Source: UBA5868 sp964482025
GTDB lineage: Bacteria > Pseudomonadota > Gammaproteobacteria > Pseudomonadales > Cellvibrionaceae
DNA length: 64,000 bases
Assembly (NCBI GenBank): GCA_964482025.1
Contig: CAYZVN010000006.1
Span: forward strand, 1 to 64,000
Direction: 5' to 3'
This document shows, piece by piece, positions 52,955 through 61,456 of this stretch. Within the stretch, counting starts at the first letter, position 1. Every line of letters begins with the position of its first letter. Position numbers and translations under genes: made by a program. The notes under the pieces are model-generated. The model was not told where the DNA came from. It did not search any database and was given only the letters and a program-made list of their open reading frames with translations.

Positions 52955-54557
52955 CCAGATAGACTCCTTTGAAAACGGGATAATTCACCATGTTGAATTC
53001 GAACCCTTTCACTTTGGGTGATTTTAAGAACGAATAGTTGTAGTAAAAGATTGGGATCAGGGGTAATTGATCCAGCAAAATTTGTTCTGCTCGGTAGAGA
53101 AGCTCATAACGCTCCTGCTGGGTTTCCGCCGAATTGGAGCTTATCACCAGCTTGTCATACTCGGGGTGGCTCCAACCCGTGTCGTTCATACCGTGACCGG
53201 TGCGCAGGGAATCTAGGAAGTCCACCGGATCCGCAAAAGAGCTGGAAGAGCCGGCGCGAGCAATATCGTGCTGCAAATTTTGGCGGAAATTCAAAAAAAC
53301 TTTCCACTCCTGGTTTTCCAAAACGACATCGACATTCAGTTCTTTTTTCCACATTTGCTGGATTGCGACGGCCAGGGCTTGGTGCAGCTCGGCAGTGTTG
53401 TAGGACAGGGTAGCGCGAGGAAAGCCTGCGCCGTTTGGATAGCCGGCCTTGGCCAAGTGCTGGCGAGCTAACTCAGGGTTGTACGCGGGCATCTGTGGTG
53501 GCTGATAGGCGTCACTTATGGGAGAAAGCCCATAAGCGGCCGCTTCACCATTTTTGGTGATGCGCTGGGTAAGCAGATCTTTATCAATGGCGTAGGAAAA
53601 AGCTCGACGAACGTCAACATTGTCGAAAGGCGGCTTTTGGGTGTTAAACAAGTAAAAATAAGTGGCGTAGGCAGGCTGTGAAAAGAAGACATCGGGCGCA
53701 TCTGCCCGATAGCGGGCAATTTTATCCACCGGGATGCGACCGCCGAACGCAATATCAATTTGCCCCGAGCGGAATAAACGCTCTTCAATCGATTCATTCT
53801 CGGCGGGGTTAAACATAACTTTCTGCAAAAGGATTTTCTCTGCATCCCAATAGTAAGGATTTTTTTCTGCAATAATAATTTGGTTCAACTCCCACTGCCG
53901 TAGAATAAATGGGCCGTTACCCACATAGTTACCAGCCCGTATCCACGGGTTATTGGGGTCGTCAATTGTCCCAAATTTTTCCACTGTAGCTTGGTGAACC
54001 GGCGCTGTTCGCGCATCGGCTAAGCGCTTTAAAAATAAAGGATCGCGCCTTTCCAAGCGGAATTCCAGTAAACGATCGGACAAAGCTTTAACCCCCACTT
54101 CGTCAAAATCTTCTATTTCACCCCTGTGGAAAGCCGCCGCATTTTTTATCGCGTAATAGTCCAGCGCATATTGATTGCCGAGCCCCGGAGATAGAATACG
54201 TCGCCAGGCGTAGACGAAATCCTGTGCCTTTATCGCATCCCCGTTTGACCATTTGGCCTCGGCACGCAGGGTAAAGCGATAAAGGGTGCTGTCTTCTAAT
54301 ACCTCCCAAGACTCCGCCACCGCAGGATGTTGAGTGAACGTTTGATAATCGGTCGTCAATAGCCCTTCCATCAGCGCAGCCACCACTTTAACCCCAGGGA
54401 GGTCCGTCACCTGATGTGGGTCTATGCTCCCGGGAAATGCATCTATCGAAAGATGAAGTGCTTGCCCCGCTTCGCCGTTATTGGATTTTTTATTGGCGTC
54501 ATTGCTGCAGCTCACAACCAAAGTGAGGGAAATAAGGAGCAGTAATAAAGTGCGCAT
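52938..54557 (-). CDS. oppA: Peptide-binding lipoprotein, OppA type (first copy)
   Basis: This protein has 539 residues from MRTLLLLLISLTLVVSC. That start gives a compact lipoprotein signal (Cys17) and has TAGGTC upstream; a longer in-frame start is less likely. Family 5 motifs are present: FPGSIDPHQVTDLPGVKVVAALMEGL, WSNGDAIKAQDFVYAWRRIL, NGPFILRQW and LPLIPIFYYNYS. It is the first of two tandem binding proteins for the same permease and overlaps the second by 17 bases. The preceding gene, 47 bases upstream, encodes an M3 oligopeptidase lipoprotein. Confidence 0.93.
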   Translation of the reverse strand: MRTLLLLLISLTLVVSCSNDANKKSNNGEAGQALHLSIDAFPGSIDPHQVTDLPGVKVVAALMEGLLTTDYQTFTQHPAVAESWEVLEDSTLYRFTLRAEAKWSNGDAIKAQDFVYAWRRILSPGLGNQYALDYYAIKNAAAFHRGEIEDFDEVGVKALSDRLLEFRLERRDPLFLKRLADARTAPVHQATVEKFGTIDDPNNPWIRAGNYVGNGPFILRQWELNQIIIAEKNPYYWDAEKILLQKVMFNPAENESIEERLFRSGQIDIAFGGRIPVDKIARYRADAPDVFFSQPAYATYFYLFNTQKPPFDNVDVRRAFSYAIDKDLLTQRITKNGEAAAYGLSPISDAYQPPQMPAYNPELARQHLAKAGYPNGAGFPRATLSYNTAELHQALAVAIQQMWKKELNVDVVLENQEWKVFLNFRQNLQHDIARAGSSSSFADPVDFLDSLRTGHGMNDTGWSHPEYDKLVISSNSAETQQERYELLYRAEQILLDQLPLIPIFYYNYSFLKSPKVKGFEFNMVNYPVFKGVYLDGKAD

Positions 54558-54604
54558 AAAAGATGACCTATGAAAGCAGATTTGGGTGGGGAATATACTT
54601 TTGA

Positions 54605-56686
54605 TCACGGCTGCGCCTCGCCGCTCAAAGAATCGGCGACGGCCTCAAAATTAAATGGCCGGCCGAGGAAATTCTCAACAAGCTGCGCTGCGGGGCGCGA
54701 GCCTCCGGGGGCGAGAACCTGGTAGCGGTAGCGCGCCGCGAGTTCGCGGTTGTTCAACCCTTCGCGTTTGAACTCGGCAAACATATCTGCGGCAATAACC
54801 TGCGACCATATATAGGTGTAATAAAGGGCCGAGTAATTGTGCAGATGGCCAAAGTTGGCGTACAAATAAGTTTCGTCCACGTAGGGAAAGGGCGAGAATT
54901 GCGCTTGTAGCGCCATCATCAATTGGTCGAGATCCACTTTTTGAGGATCGCGATTGTGATAGTGGAGCGATAGAGCGGCGTAAAACATTTGATGGCGAAC
55001 GAATAAGCCCTTACCAAAATTCCGTGCACGGTTCATTTTCTCAACCAGTGCGGCTGGAATGCTCTGATCATTAGCGTTGAGGGCAAATGCTTGTAAGCTT
55101 GTTGTATCCCACGCCCACTCTTCCAGTATTTGTGAGGGAACCTCGACAAAATCCCGCTGGGTGTTGGTGCCGGCGAACCTGGCCCAGGGCTGATGGCCGC
55201 CGAAGATGCTGTGCAACAGGTGGCCAAACTCGTGAAAAAGTGTTTCAACCTGACTGTGCTCAAGTAAATCTGAGCCACCCTCTCCTCCTGGGAAATTGCA
55301 TACCAAGGCGACAATTGGTGTCTGCAGATCTTGGACACCATCGCGGATGCCAAATTGCGCGGCATGCTGATATTTACCGGGCCGCGGGTGCATATCCAAA
55401 TAAAACTGGCCAAGCAGCTGGCCATTTTCGCGAATTTCATAAGCTTCGACGGAAGGATGCCAAACATTTGTCTGCCAGGGGATAATTTGCACAGCAAACA
55501 AACCTTCGACCAGCTGAAAAAGCCCCGTTTTTACCTTTGCGTAAGAAAAATATGGCCGCACCTGTTGCGGAGCTACCGCGTAGTGTTCGCGGACAATCAA
55601 ATTTTCTAAATACACTTTCTGCCAGTCGTCGACGCGGGTTGCATCGGGATCGATTTGCTGTAAGCGGCGCAGTAAGGTGGCGTAATCGCGATCCGCTTGT
55701 GGTTTGGCTAAAGTGGCAACTTGCTCAATAAACGCTTGCGCTTGATCAGCCGACTCCATCATTTTGTCGGCGATGATGTAATCGGCAAAGTGCGAAAAAC
55801 CCAGCAGCCTAGCCAACTCATAGCGCGCGCTCAGCAGCTGTTGTAAAACCTCTTTGTTGGCAGGATAGCCGCGCTGGCGAAACGCTAGATACAGCCTTCG
55901 CTTAGCTTCATCGCTGACCGCATAGCGCATAAACGGCAGATAGTCGGGGGACTGGGTGGAGATCACAATCGCGCCTTGCGCATTCGGTTGCCGGGTGGCG
56001 AGGTAGTCGGATGGCAGCCCCTCCAGATCCGCCATCGTCAGTTCTACCTGACGGTTATCGTTGCGAATATTGGCGAGAAAGGTTTGGCCCAGCTTAACGA
56101 TCTCCGCATTCAGTTGACGCACCCGCGCCCGCTGATGTTCCGCCAGCCCAACACCCGCACGTTTAAACATCTGCAGTGTATGCTGCGCGTAATAGCGCTG
56201 TGTTTCGGGCAGCGTATCGGGCGTTAAATAACTCAGCTTGTCATACAAGAGGCGCGATAAATAAATATCGCTGGTGAGGGCCTTGAAGTGTTGCGCACAG
56301 ATATCGCCCGCAGCGCGCATAGATTCATTGGGATGAACATTCGCGTAGAGTGCCGCTCTTCCCGTCGGCTCGCTGATCTGCCTTTCCAGATCGTTGATCG
56401 CCATCAGGGTATCTATCGGCGCGCGCTCTGTGCTCTGCTCCAGCTGGGCAAAAGTCTGGCGCGCCTGTGCCCAGCTGCGTTGACACCTATCCAGATAACG
56501 CTGCGCGCTTTGGTCCGCGTATTCCGGCCAGTTCGGCTCTTCAGGGTGAGCGAATTCCCGTCCTACAAGAGACTGACAAGCGGAGCCAAGCAAGCAAATC
56601 GGCAGACATAAAAGGATGAGAATAAATCGAGGGAAGGCGCTTAACAGAGGCAATGATGTTTGGTTGTGGTATGTGGACTTTGTCAT
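54605..56686 (-). CDS. M3-family oligopeptidase lipoprotein
   Basis: This 693-residue zinc peptidase of the thimet oligopeptidase/oligopeptidase A family has its catalytic motif at residues 485-489, His-Glu-Phe-Gly-His. The third ligand Glu lies in DFVEVPSQILEEW. GLFVRHQMFYAALSLHYH and the C-terminal LAPGGSRPAAQLVENFLGRPF are family hallmarks. Unusually, the N-terminus is a lipoprotein signal (FILILLCLPICLLGSAC, Cys37), so it should sit in the envelope, whereas bacterial M3 enzymes are mostly cytosolic. As the first gene of the opp operon it may trim peptides to the size taken up by OppA. That role is inferred from position. Confidence 0.92.
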   Translation of the reverse strand: MTKSTYHNQTSLPLLSAFPRFILILLCLPICLLGSACQSLVGREFAHPEEPNWPEYADQSAQRYLDRCQRSWAQARQTFAQLEQSTERAPIDTLMAINDLERQISEPTGRAALYANVHPNESMRAAGDICAQHFKALTSDIYLSRLLYDKLSYLTPDTLPETQRYYAQHTLQMFKRAGVGLAEHQRARVRQLNAEIVKLGQTFLANIRNDNRQVELTMADLEGLPSDYLATRQPNAQGAIVISTQSPDYLPFMRYAVSDEAKRRLYLAFRQRGYPANKEVLQQLLSARYELARLLGFSHFADYIIADKMMESADQAQAFIEQVATLAKPQADRDYATLLRRLQQIDPDATRVDDWQKVYLENLIVREHYAVAPQQVRPYFSYAKVKTGLFQLVEGLFAVQIIPWQTNVWHPSVEAYEIRENGQLLGQFYLDMHPRPGKYQHAAQFGIRDGVQDLQTPIVALVCNFPGGEGGSDLLEHSQVETLFHEFGHLLHSIFGGHQPWARFAGTNTQRDFVEVPSQILEEWAWDTTSLQAFALNANDQSIPAALVEKMNRARNFGKGLFVRHQMFYAALSLHYHNRDPQKVDLDQLMMALQAQFSPFPYVDETYLYANFGHLHNYSALYYTYIWSQVIAADMFAEFKREGLNNRELAARYRYQVLAPGGSRPAAQLVENFLGRPFNFEAVADSLSGEAQP

Positions 56687-56715
56687 TGCACCCTCGTAGG
56701 GATTACAAAGTAATT

Positions 56716-56762
56716 AGAAGCCACCTCAAAAGCCAGCGCCCACGGGTTTTGAGAGTGCTTCT
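56716..56762 (-). terminator. Two-part hairpin after the RimB-RimK gene
   Basis: Outer arms AGAAGC / GCTTCT and inner arms CTCAAAA / TTTTGAG are separated by a 3x3 internal loop, with a 15-base apical loop. It starts 7 bases past the rimK stop on the minus strand, before the opp operon. The T-run is weak, so it is a terminator or processing structure. Confidence 0.5.
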
Positions 56763-56768
56763 TAAATT

Positions 56769-58172
56769 TCAGCTCTCCGCTGCGAGTTTGCGCTGCCAAT
56801 CCAATTTTTTTTCAATTGCGCTGATCATCATTCCGGCAACATCACGACCGGTTGCCGTTTCGATACCTTCGAGTCCCGGCGATGAATTCACTTCCAGCAG
56901 AAGAGGACCTTTTGATGAACGGATGATGTCCACACCGGCCACTAATAAATCCAGCGTTTTTGCCGCCTTAATGGCCAGCTTGCGTTCTTCTGGCGTTATT
57001 TTAGTGATGCTGGCAGTGCCCCCTTGGTGAATATTGGCGCGGAATTCCCCGGCGGCCGCTGTGCGCTCAATGGCAGCGACCACTTTGCCGTCTATCACGA
57101 ACAGGCGCAAGTCTTTGCCGTTTGCCTCTTTCACAAACTCCTGAACCAGCAGATTCGCCTGCAAAGATTTGAATGCATTAATGACGCTTTCGGCCGCTTT
57201 GCGGGTTTCCGCCAGCACCACGCCGCGACCCTGGGCCCCTTCGAGCAATTTCACAATCAGCGGAGCACCGCCGACCATTTCGATCAGATCGCCTGTGTCG
57301 CTTGGGGAGTTAGCAAAGCCAGTGACCGGAATATCCAGGCCGTTCTTTAACAGCAATTGCAGCGAAAAGAGCTTATCCCGAGACTGGGTGATGGCTGATG
57401 AGGTGTTCAAGGTAAAAGTACCAAGGCTTTCGAACTGCCGGGTTAAGGCGCAACCATAAAAGGTCATGCTCGGTCGAATGCGGGGAATAACCGCATCAAG
57501 CCTATCCACTATATTGCCGCCGCGATAATGGATCTCCGGCTTTTCCGCATCCATCTTGATGTAACAGTGCTTGATGTTGAGGAAAATCATTTTGTGGCCG
57601 CGTTCTTCACCGGCTTCGATGATGCGGCGATTGCTGTAAAGCGTCGGATCGCTCGCCAACAGGCCGATTGTCAGCCCCTCTTGGTCCGGTGTTTGATAGC
57701 TGCCATAGAGCTCATTGAGCTCTTTTTCGTTAAGGTCGCCCCCTAAAAAGCGCTCTTCGGGATCCACCAGCATTCGTCCTGCCATAGCCTCGCGTCCCAA
57801 CAGCATGCGGTAGCCCATGGAGTCGCGATTGGTCAGGGTCAACTCAATGTCATAGCTGTGATCGCCCAGTTGCACCGGCGTGCGGATGACTAAGCGCTTT
57901 TCGCTGTCGCCGCTGGAGCTGCGCACGGTCCGTCGATCCACCACCGGCGCTTCACAGCGTGCAACCACCCGGCGGTTATCCTGTAGCGGATGAACCTCAA
58001 AGCTCACCCAATTGGCGCCGTTGCGCTTAAAGGTTTGGATATTTACCGCGTGGACACAGGAAGTCTTGGCGCCGGAGTCCACTCTCGCTTTGACGGCAGG
58101 GATTCCAAGAGCGGGAAAAACGCACCACTCTTCACTGCCGATCAATAATTTGTCGTTTGCGTACTGCTGCAT
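56769..58172 (-). CDS. rimK: RimB-RimK fusion: retropepsin-like protease domain plus alpha-L-glutamate ligase
   Basis: This 467-residue fusion has an N-terminal domain (about 1-145) resembling RimB, formerly called ATP-dependent zinc protease, with the aspartic-protease motif RVDSGAKTSCVHA (Asp32) and LLGREAM. The ATP-grasp domain (about 165-460) is RimK: GLLASDPTLYSNRRI, LIVKLLEGAQGRGVVLAET (ATP lysine), LVQEFVKEANGKDLRLFVI and VDIIRSSKGPLLLEVNSSPGLEGI. RimK adds glutamates to the C-terminus of ribosomal protein S6, and RimB can remove or process them in Pseudomonas. Joining both activities in one chain suggests built-in control. The enzyme is cytosolic and divergent from slyD. Confidence 0.92.
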   Translation of the reverse strand: MQQYANDKLLIGSEEWCVFPALGIPAVKARVDSGAKTSCVHAVNIQTFKRNGANWVSFEVHPLQDNRRVVARCEAPVVDRRTVRSSSGDSEKRLVIRTPVQLGDHSYDIELTLTNRDSMGYRMLLGREAMAGRMLVDPEERFLGGDLNEKELNELYGSYQTPDQEGLTIGLLASDPTLYSNRRIIEAGEERGHKMIFLNIKHCYIKMDAEKPEIHYRGGNIVDRLDAVIPRIRPSMTFYGCALTRQFESLGTFTLNTSSAITQSRDKLFSLQLLLKNGLDIPVTGFANSPSDTGDLIEMVGGAPLIVKLLEGAQGRGVVLAETRKAAESVINAFKSLQANLLVQEFVKEANGKDLRLFVIDGKVVAAIERTAAAGEFRANIHQGGTASITKITPEERKLAIKAAKTLDLLVAGVDIIRSSKGPLLLEVNSSPGLEGIETATGRDVAGMMISAIEKKLDWQRKLAAES

Positions 58173-58283
58173 GCCCGCTTCTCTGTTGAGGGTTTAGCCT
58201 GGGGGAAATTGCGGCGGATTATGCCCCAAAATCTTACTGGAGCAAGTGTTTTTGCTTTAGGCCGCAATGCCCGCTCGGGCGGA

Positions 58284-58311
58284 TTTCAATCTTCTTCCCA
58301 CTCTTTATAAT
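58284..58311 (+). promoter_or_regulatory. Probable slyD promoter
   Basis: A perfect -10 TATAAT (58306-58311) lies 16 bases after TTTCAA, a weak -35. The likely transcription start is about 28 bases before the slyD ATG. Confidence 0.5.
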
Positions 58312-58345
58312 GCGCCGCACCTCGCATCCTAATTCGGAAATGTTT

Positions 58346-58831
58346 ATGCAGATCGAAAAAGATAAAGTTGTTTCAATTTCCTACCACCTAAGAGACGCCG
58401 GCGGCGAGTCGCTGGAAAATAACCAAGACGGTATACCGCTGGCCTATCTCCATGGCCACAACAACCTGTTGCCGGCACTGGAGAAGGCATTGGAGAACCG
58501 CCAAGTCGGCGATCAGTTCAGCGTCACTCTGTCGCCCGAGGAAGCCTACGGCCCTGTGCGCGAAGGTGCAACCCAGCGAGTTCCCATCAAGCACTTATTA
58601 GGCAATCCAAAACGTCTCAGGGCGGGAATGCTGGTGCGAGTGCAAACGGATCGCGGCGCTGTCAGTGCGCGAGTACTCAAGGTGGGCAAGTTTATGGTGG
58701 ACGTGGACCTCAATCACCCCTTCGCCGGTAAGACACTGGTGTTTGATCTCGAAGTGAAGTCGGTACGAGATGCCTCGGCAGAGGAAATTGCTCACGGCCA
58801 CGCCCACGGGGAAGGCGGTCACCACCACTGA
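58346..58831 (+). CDS. slyD: FKBP-type peptidyl-prolyl isomerase SlyD
   Basis: This protein has 161 residues from MQIEKDKVVSISYHLRD. Of the nearby ATGs this one is 8 bases after CGGAA, the best spacing. The FKBP domain is interrupted by the insert-in-flap chaperone domain (about 65-130, with LSPEEAYGPVREGATQRV). GIPLAYLHGHNNLLPALEKAL forms part of the active site. The C-terminal tail is short but His-rich (HGHAHGEGGHHH), consistent with the Ni-binding tail of SlyD used in hydrogenase maturation. The tail lacks the cysteines seen in E. coli SlyD. It is cytosolic and monocistronic, with its own promoter and terminator. Confidence 0.93.
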   Translation: MQIEKDKVVSISYHLRDAGGESLENNQDGIPLAYLHGHNNLLPALEKALENRQVGDQFSVTLSPEEAYGPVREGATQRVPIKHLLGNPKRLRAGMLVRVQTDRGAVSARVLKVGKFMVDVDLNHPFAGKTLVFDLEVKSVRDASAEEIAHGHAHGEGGHHH

Positions 58832-58922
58832 CTCCACAAACCACGAAAGGGAAAGCAAGACGTAGCATAAGCTGAGCGAGCTGCAAGCCGAATTGGTTTG
58901 TCGCTCGCTTCTAATGAGTGAT

Positions 58923-58951
58923 AGAGATCACAGAACTGTCATCTCTTTTTT
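58923..58951 (+). terminator. Intrinsic terminator after slyD
   Basis: The stem AGAGAT-C-ACA / TGT-C-ATCTCT (one C-C mismatch, GAAC loop) is followed directly by a T-run and then CCGTTTTT. It lies about 90 bases past the slyD stop. Confidence 0.7.
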
Positions 58952-59143
58952 CCGTTTTTAATAACCACTTGTGCTTTGTACGCTGTCTTGCAAAAGCACG
59001 CTGGCGCATGAAAGTTTTGTGACCAGCGGATTTGCGTGGATTGCGCCGTGAAACTTTTATGCACAAACACCAGGCAGCGCCGCCAGCACGCAAAAGTCAA
59101 CGGCATTTTGCACTTCGTCTCATAAAATACCTGAGCAATTTCC

Positions 59144-59162
59144 TATAAATCATTGATTTATA
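59144..59162. promoter_or_regulatory. 19-bp perfect palindrome, operator-like
   Basis: TATAAATCA-T-TGATTTATA has 9-bp perfect arms around a single base. It lies in an A+T-rich gene-free stretch. The form suits a dimeric regulator binding site, but no adjacent start codon makes a target obvious. Confidence 0.45.
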
Positions 59163-59256
59163 AAGACTTAAATCTATTGATCAAATAATAACCAATCTGA
59201 GGTGGCGCTAGTAAAGCCGGGGGGTAGCCATCATTTCCCCATGACTATCCACCAAC

Positions 59257-59285
59257 TTATCCACAGCTTCTGTGGAAAGTTTTTT
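59257..59285. promoter_or_regulatory. Perfect DnaA box within a hairpin
   Basis: TTATCCACA (59257-59265) is an exact consensus DnaA box. It overlaps a 7-bp hairpin TCCACAG-CTT-CTGTGGA followed by AAGTTTTTT, which could also be a weak terminator. A second inverted near-box (TGTGGAAAG) faces it, and CTATCCACC lies 12 bases upstream. It is not an obvious origin. Confidence 0.45.
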
Positions 59286-59446
59286 AGAGGATTTCCCGGC
59301 AATTCGTCACATAAATGCAATAGCCATGAGGCGCTTTTTTAGATCTTTTTAGAATTAATGGCACGGTGCGTATGCTGGTTCGCGATCACCTTACAACAGA
59401 AGCTAATACTGAGTTGAGCTAGCCTGATGACCGGCGCTAACGGGAC

Positions 59447-60358
59447 TCAGCTGAGGTCGAGAATGTCCAAAACCTGGGTATGGTTAGGCTTAGCCTCTTG
59501 TACCTGGACGCCGCCGCAGCTTTCATCGGAGTCAAAAGAGCTCACGATAGCCGCGCTGCGGTCGAGTGTTAGATTGATAAAGTCAAACAGGTTTCGGTCG
59601 GCGAGTTGGGAGGGTGAGACTCGCTGCAGTGCCGAGAAAATCGTTTCTACTCGCCCCGGGTGCTGTCTCTCCCAGCCTTGGAGCATGTCTTTGATCACTT
59701 GGCGCTGCAGATTTTCCTGTGAGCCGCAGAGGTTACAAGGAATGATGGGAAATTCTTTCTGCCGGGCGTAGTTTTCAATATCGACCTCGCGACAATAAGC
59801 CATAGGACGTATGACGATGTTGCGCTTATCGTCTGCCAACAGTTTGGGCGGCATGGCTTTAAGGCGACCGGCATAGAACAGGTTGAGAAATAGAGTTTCG
59901 ACGATATCGTCCTTGTGGTGTCCCAGCGCCACTTTGGTTGCGCCAATTTCCTCAGCGAAGCCGTAGAGCGTGCCGCGCCGCAGGCGCGAACATAGACCGC
60001 AGGTGGTTTTGCCTTCCGGAATAACCGATTTCACCACGCTGTAGGTATCGCGCTCGACGATGTGAAAGGGTACGCCCAGTGCTTCGAGATATTCCGGTAA
60101 TACATGCTCCGGAAAGCCGGGTTGCTTTTGGTCCATATTCACCGCCACCAGTTCAAAATCGATGGGGGCGGTTTTCTGTAGGGCCAGCAGTACGTCCAGC
60201 ATGGTGTAAGAGTCTTTGCCGCCAGACAGGCAGACCATTACTTTGTCGCCTTCCTCAATCATATTGAAGTCAATGATTGCCTGCCCTACTTGGCGTCTCA
60301 GCCGCTTCTGCAGCTTATTGAATTCGACTTTGTTTTTGCGCTCTGGGCTGAGAACCAT
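59447..60358 (-). CDS. ttcA: tRNA 2-thiocytidine synthesis protein TtcA
   Basis: This 303-residue PP-loop ATPase makes 2-thiocytidine at position 32 of tRNA. The PP-loop SGGKDS spans residues 45-50. Two CxxC pairs coordinate the iron-sulfur cluster: Cys120-Cys123 (TTCGLCSRLRRG) and Cys208-Cys211 (IPCNLCGSQENLQ). ALGHHKDDIVETLFLNLF is the second conserved block. The length matches TtcA (about 310). It is cytosolic, and the gene is monocistronic and divergent from the PilZ-domain gene. Confidence 0.96.
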   Translation of the reverse strand: MVLSPERKNKVEFNKLQKRLRRQVGQAIIDFNMIEEGDKVMVCLSGGKDSYTMLDVLLALQKTAPIDFELVAVNMDQKQPGFPEHVLPEYLEALGVPFHIVERDTYSVVKSVIPEGKTTCGLCSRLRRGTLYGFAEEIGATKVALGHHKDDIVETLFLNLFYAGRLKAMPPKLLADDKRNIVIRPMAYCREVDIENYARQKEFPIIPCNLCGSQENLQRQVIKDMLQGWERQHPGRVETIFSALQRVSPSQLADRNLFDFINLTLDRSAAIVSSFDSDESCGGVQVQEAKPNHTQVLDILDLS

Positions 60359-60593
60359 TGTGAACTACCTTGATCGTGGAAAACCGGCGCATTGTACGGA
60401 TTTCGACCGCAGGAGTGAACGCGAAAGGACAACAACGGCAAGAGTTTGCCGCCGAACGTTCACACGGGCACCCCTGCCGAAAGCTAAAGATCAATTAGAT
60501 CAACAGGTTAGAGGTTTTGGGTAGCGCCGGAACGTTGCTTGCAAAGATCTCGTCGTTCGTCCTATCCGTCAAATAATTGTTGCAGAGGAACCT

Positions 60594-61388
60594 ATGCGAG
60601 ATTGGTTAATGGGTTGGTCAAGGCGCGTCCGCAAAATCGGCCCAAACGCAAAATCACCCGCAGCGACTCCCGCCAGTCTGGCGTGGGAGTTACCCGCCGC
60701 TCCGCTGCTTCGCTGGACTCCGGCGGAGATGCAGGCCCTGCTGGACTGTGAACAGCAAAAAACCATTTGTGCAATAGTCGAACAGGATCGGGAGGCGCCA
60801 AGGCAGACCGTGGTACTCGGCTGTGATCCCGCAGGGCACCAAATATTGCTGGATGACTTTTTCCCGCGACCCGAGGTTTCGCCAATCGGCGGCAGCTTTC
60901 ACTTACAGTTGCCGATGGGGACTGAGCTGTTGCGGCTTCAGGTTGTGGTGCGCGATGAAATTGGCGTAGCTCCGATCCCCGCCTATGTGGCCGAGGTGGT
61001 GGACAAAGTGGCGGTGGAGGATCGCCGCTTCAGTCAACGCCTGCAGTTCACCGATGTTTCGGCTCCTCAGGTGGATTTGCTAGTGCCATTTTCGTCGCGG
61101 GTACGCGGACATTTGCGCGATCTATCCGAAAGCGGTTTCGCGATGGTGTATTACGGTGCGAGTACACCACAGCTGTTCACCTACTCCGGTGAATGTTGTA
61201 TCGATTTTGATGAGCGCTTTACATTGCGCGCGAAGGTTGAGGTTCAGCAAGTGCGAGCGCGGCGAAAACCCTGCCATCACACACACATCCGCGTCCGCTT
61301 TCGCGAGTTATCCGCGCTTGATCGAGAGCGCATCGGCACCTTTATCGATAATTGCCGCCATGGGGCCGACAGCTTGAGTAAAGCATGA
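60594..61388 (+). CDS. PilZ-domain protein with YcgR-like N-terminus
   Basis: This 264-residue protein has a C-terminal PilZ domain starting near residue 150: the c-di-GMP binding motif RFSQR (RxxxR) is followed by DLSESGF (DxSxxG). The N-terminal half (about 35-145) has the beta-rich character of flagellar-brake N-domains (ILLDDFFPRP, GTELLRLQVVV). It would act as a c-di-GMP effector in the cytosol; the target is unknown and no motility genes are nearby. The C-terminal part is long with RARRKPCHHTHIRVRF. The bioA gene follows after 68 bases on the same strand, so co-transcription is possible. Confidence 0.82.
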   Translation: MRDWLMGWSRRVRKIGPNAKSPAATPASLAWELPAAPLLRWTPAEMQALLDCEQQKTICAIVEQDREAPRQTVVLGCDPAGHQILLDDFFPRPEVSPIGGSFHLQLPMGTELLRLQVVVRDEIGVAPIPAYVAEVVDKVAVEDRRFSQRLQFTDVSAPQVDLLVPFSSRVRGHLRDLSESGFAMVYYGASTPQLFTYSGECCIDFDERFTLRAKVEVQQVRARRKPCHHTHIRVRFRELSALDRERIGTFIDNCRHGADSLSKA

Positions 61389-61456
61389 CCGCTATAATGG
61401 CCGGCGGTCCCGGGCGCGACGCCCGGAGTCTCTTCACCAGCAAAAGCGGCCATATC

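Larger units (their letters stand above)
58952..59446. other. Gene-free region between slyD and ttcA
   Basis: These 495 bases lie between the slyD terminator and the ttcA stop. No convincing ORF is present. They hold a G/C-rich block with near-repeats and complementary arms (58985-59095), a 19-bp palindrome and a DnaA-box hairpin, each listed separately. The stretch is A+T-rich around 59120-59200. Confidence 0.6.

Noticed and set aside
51311..54557. The two oppA genes as one gene split by a frameshift
   Set aside because: Each has its own lipoprotein signal and full-length family 5 domain, so they are paralogues that overlap by 17 bases.
58911..59093. A 60-codon minus-strand open frame in the slyD-ttcA gap
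   Set aside because: It runs through the slyD terminator, is very basic without family similarity, and lies in a region better explained as non-coding.
59257..59285. Chromosomal replication origin
   Set aside because: There is only one perfect DnaA box, no dnaA, dnaN, gyrB, rpmH or mnmG nearby, and the hairpin plus T-run has a simpler explanation.
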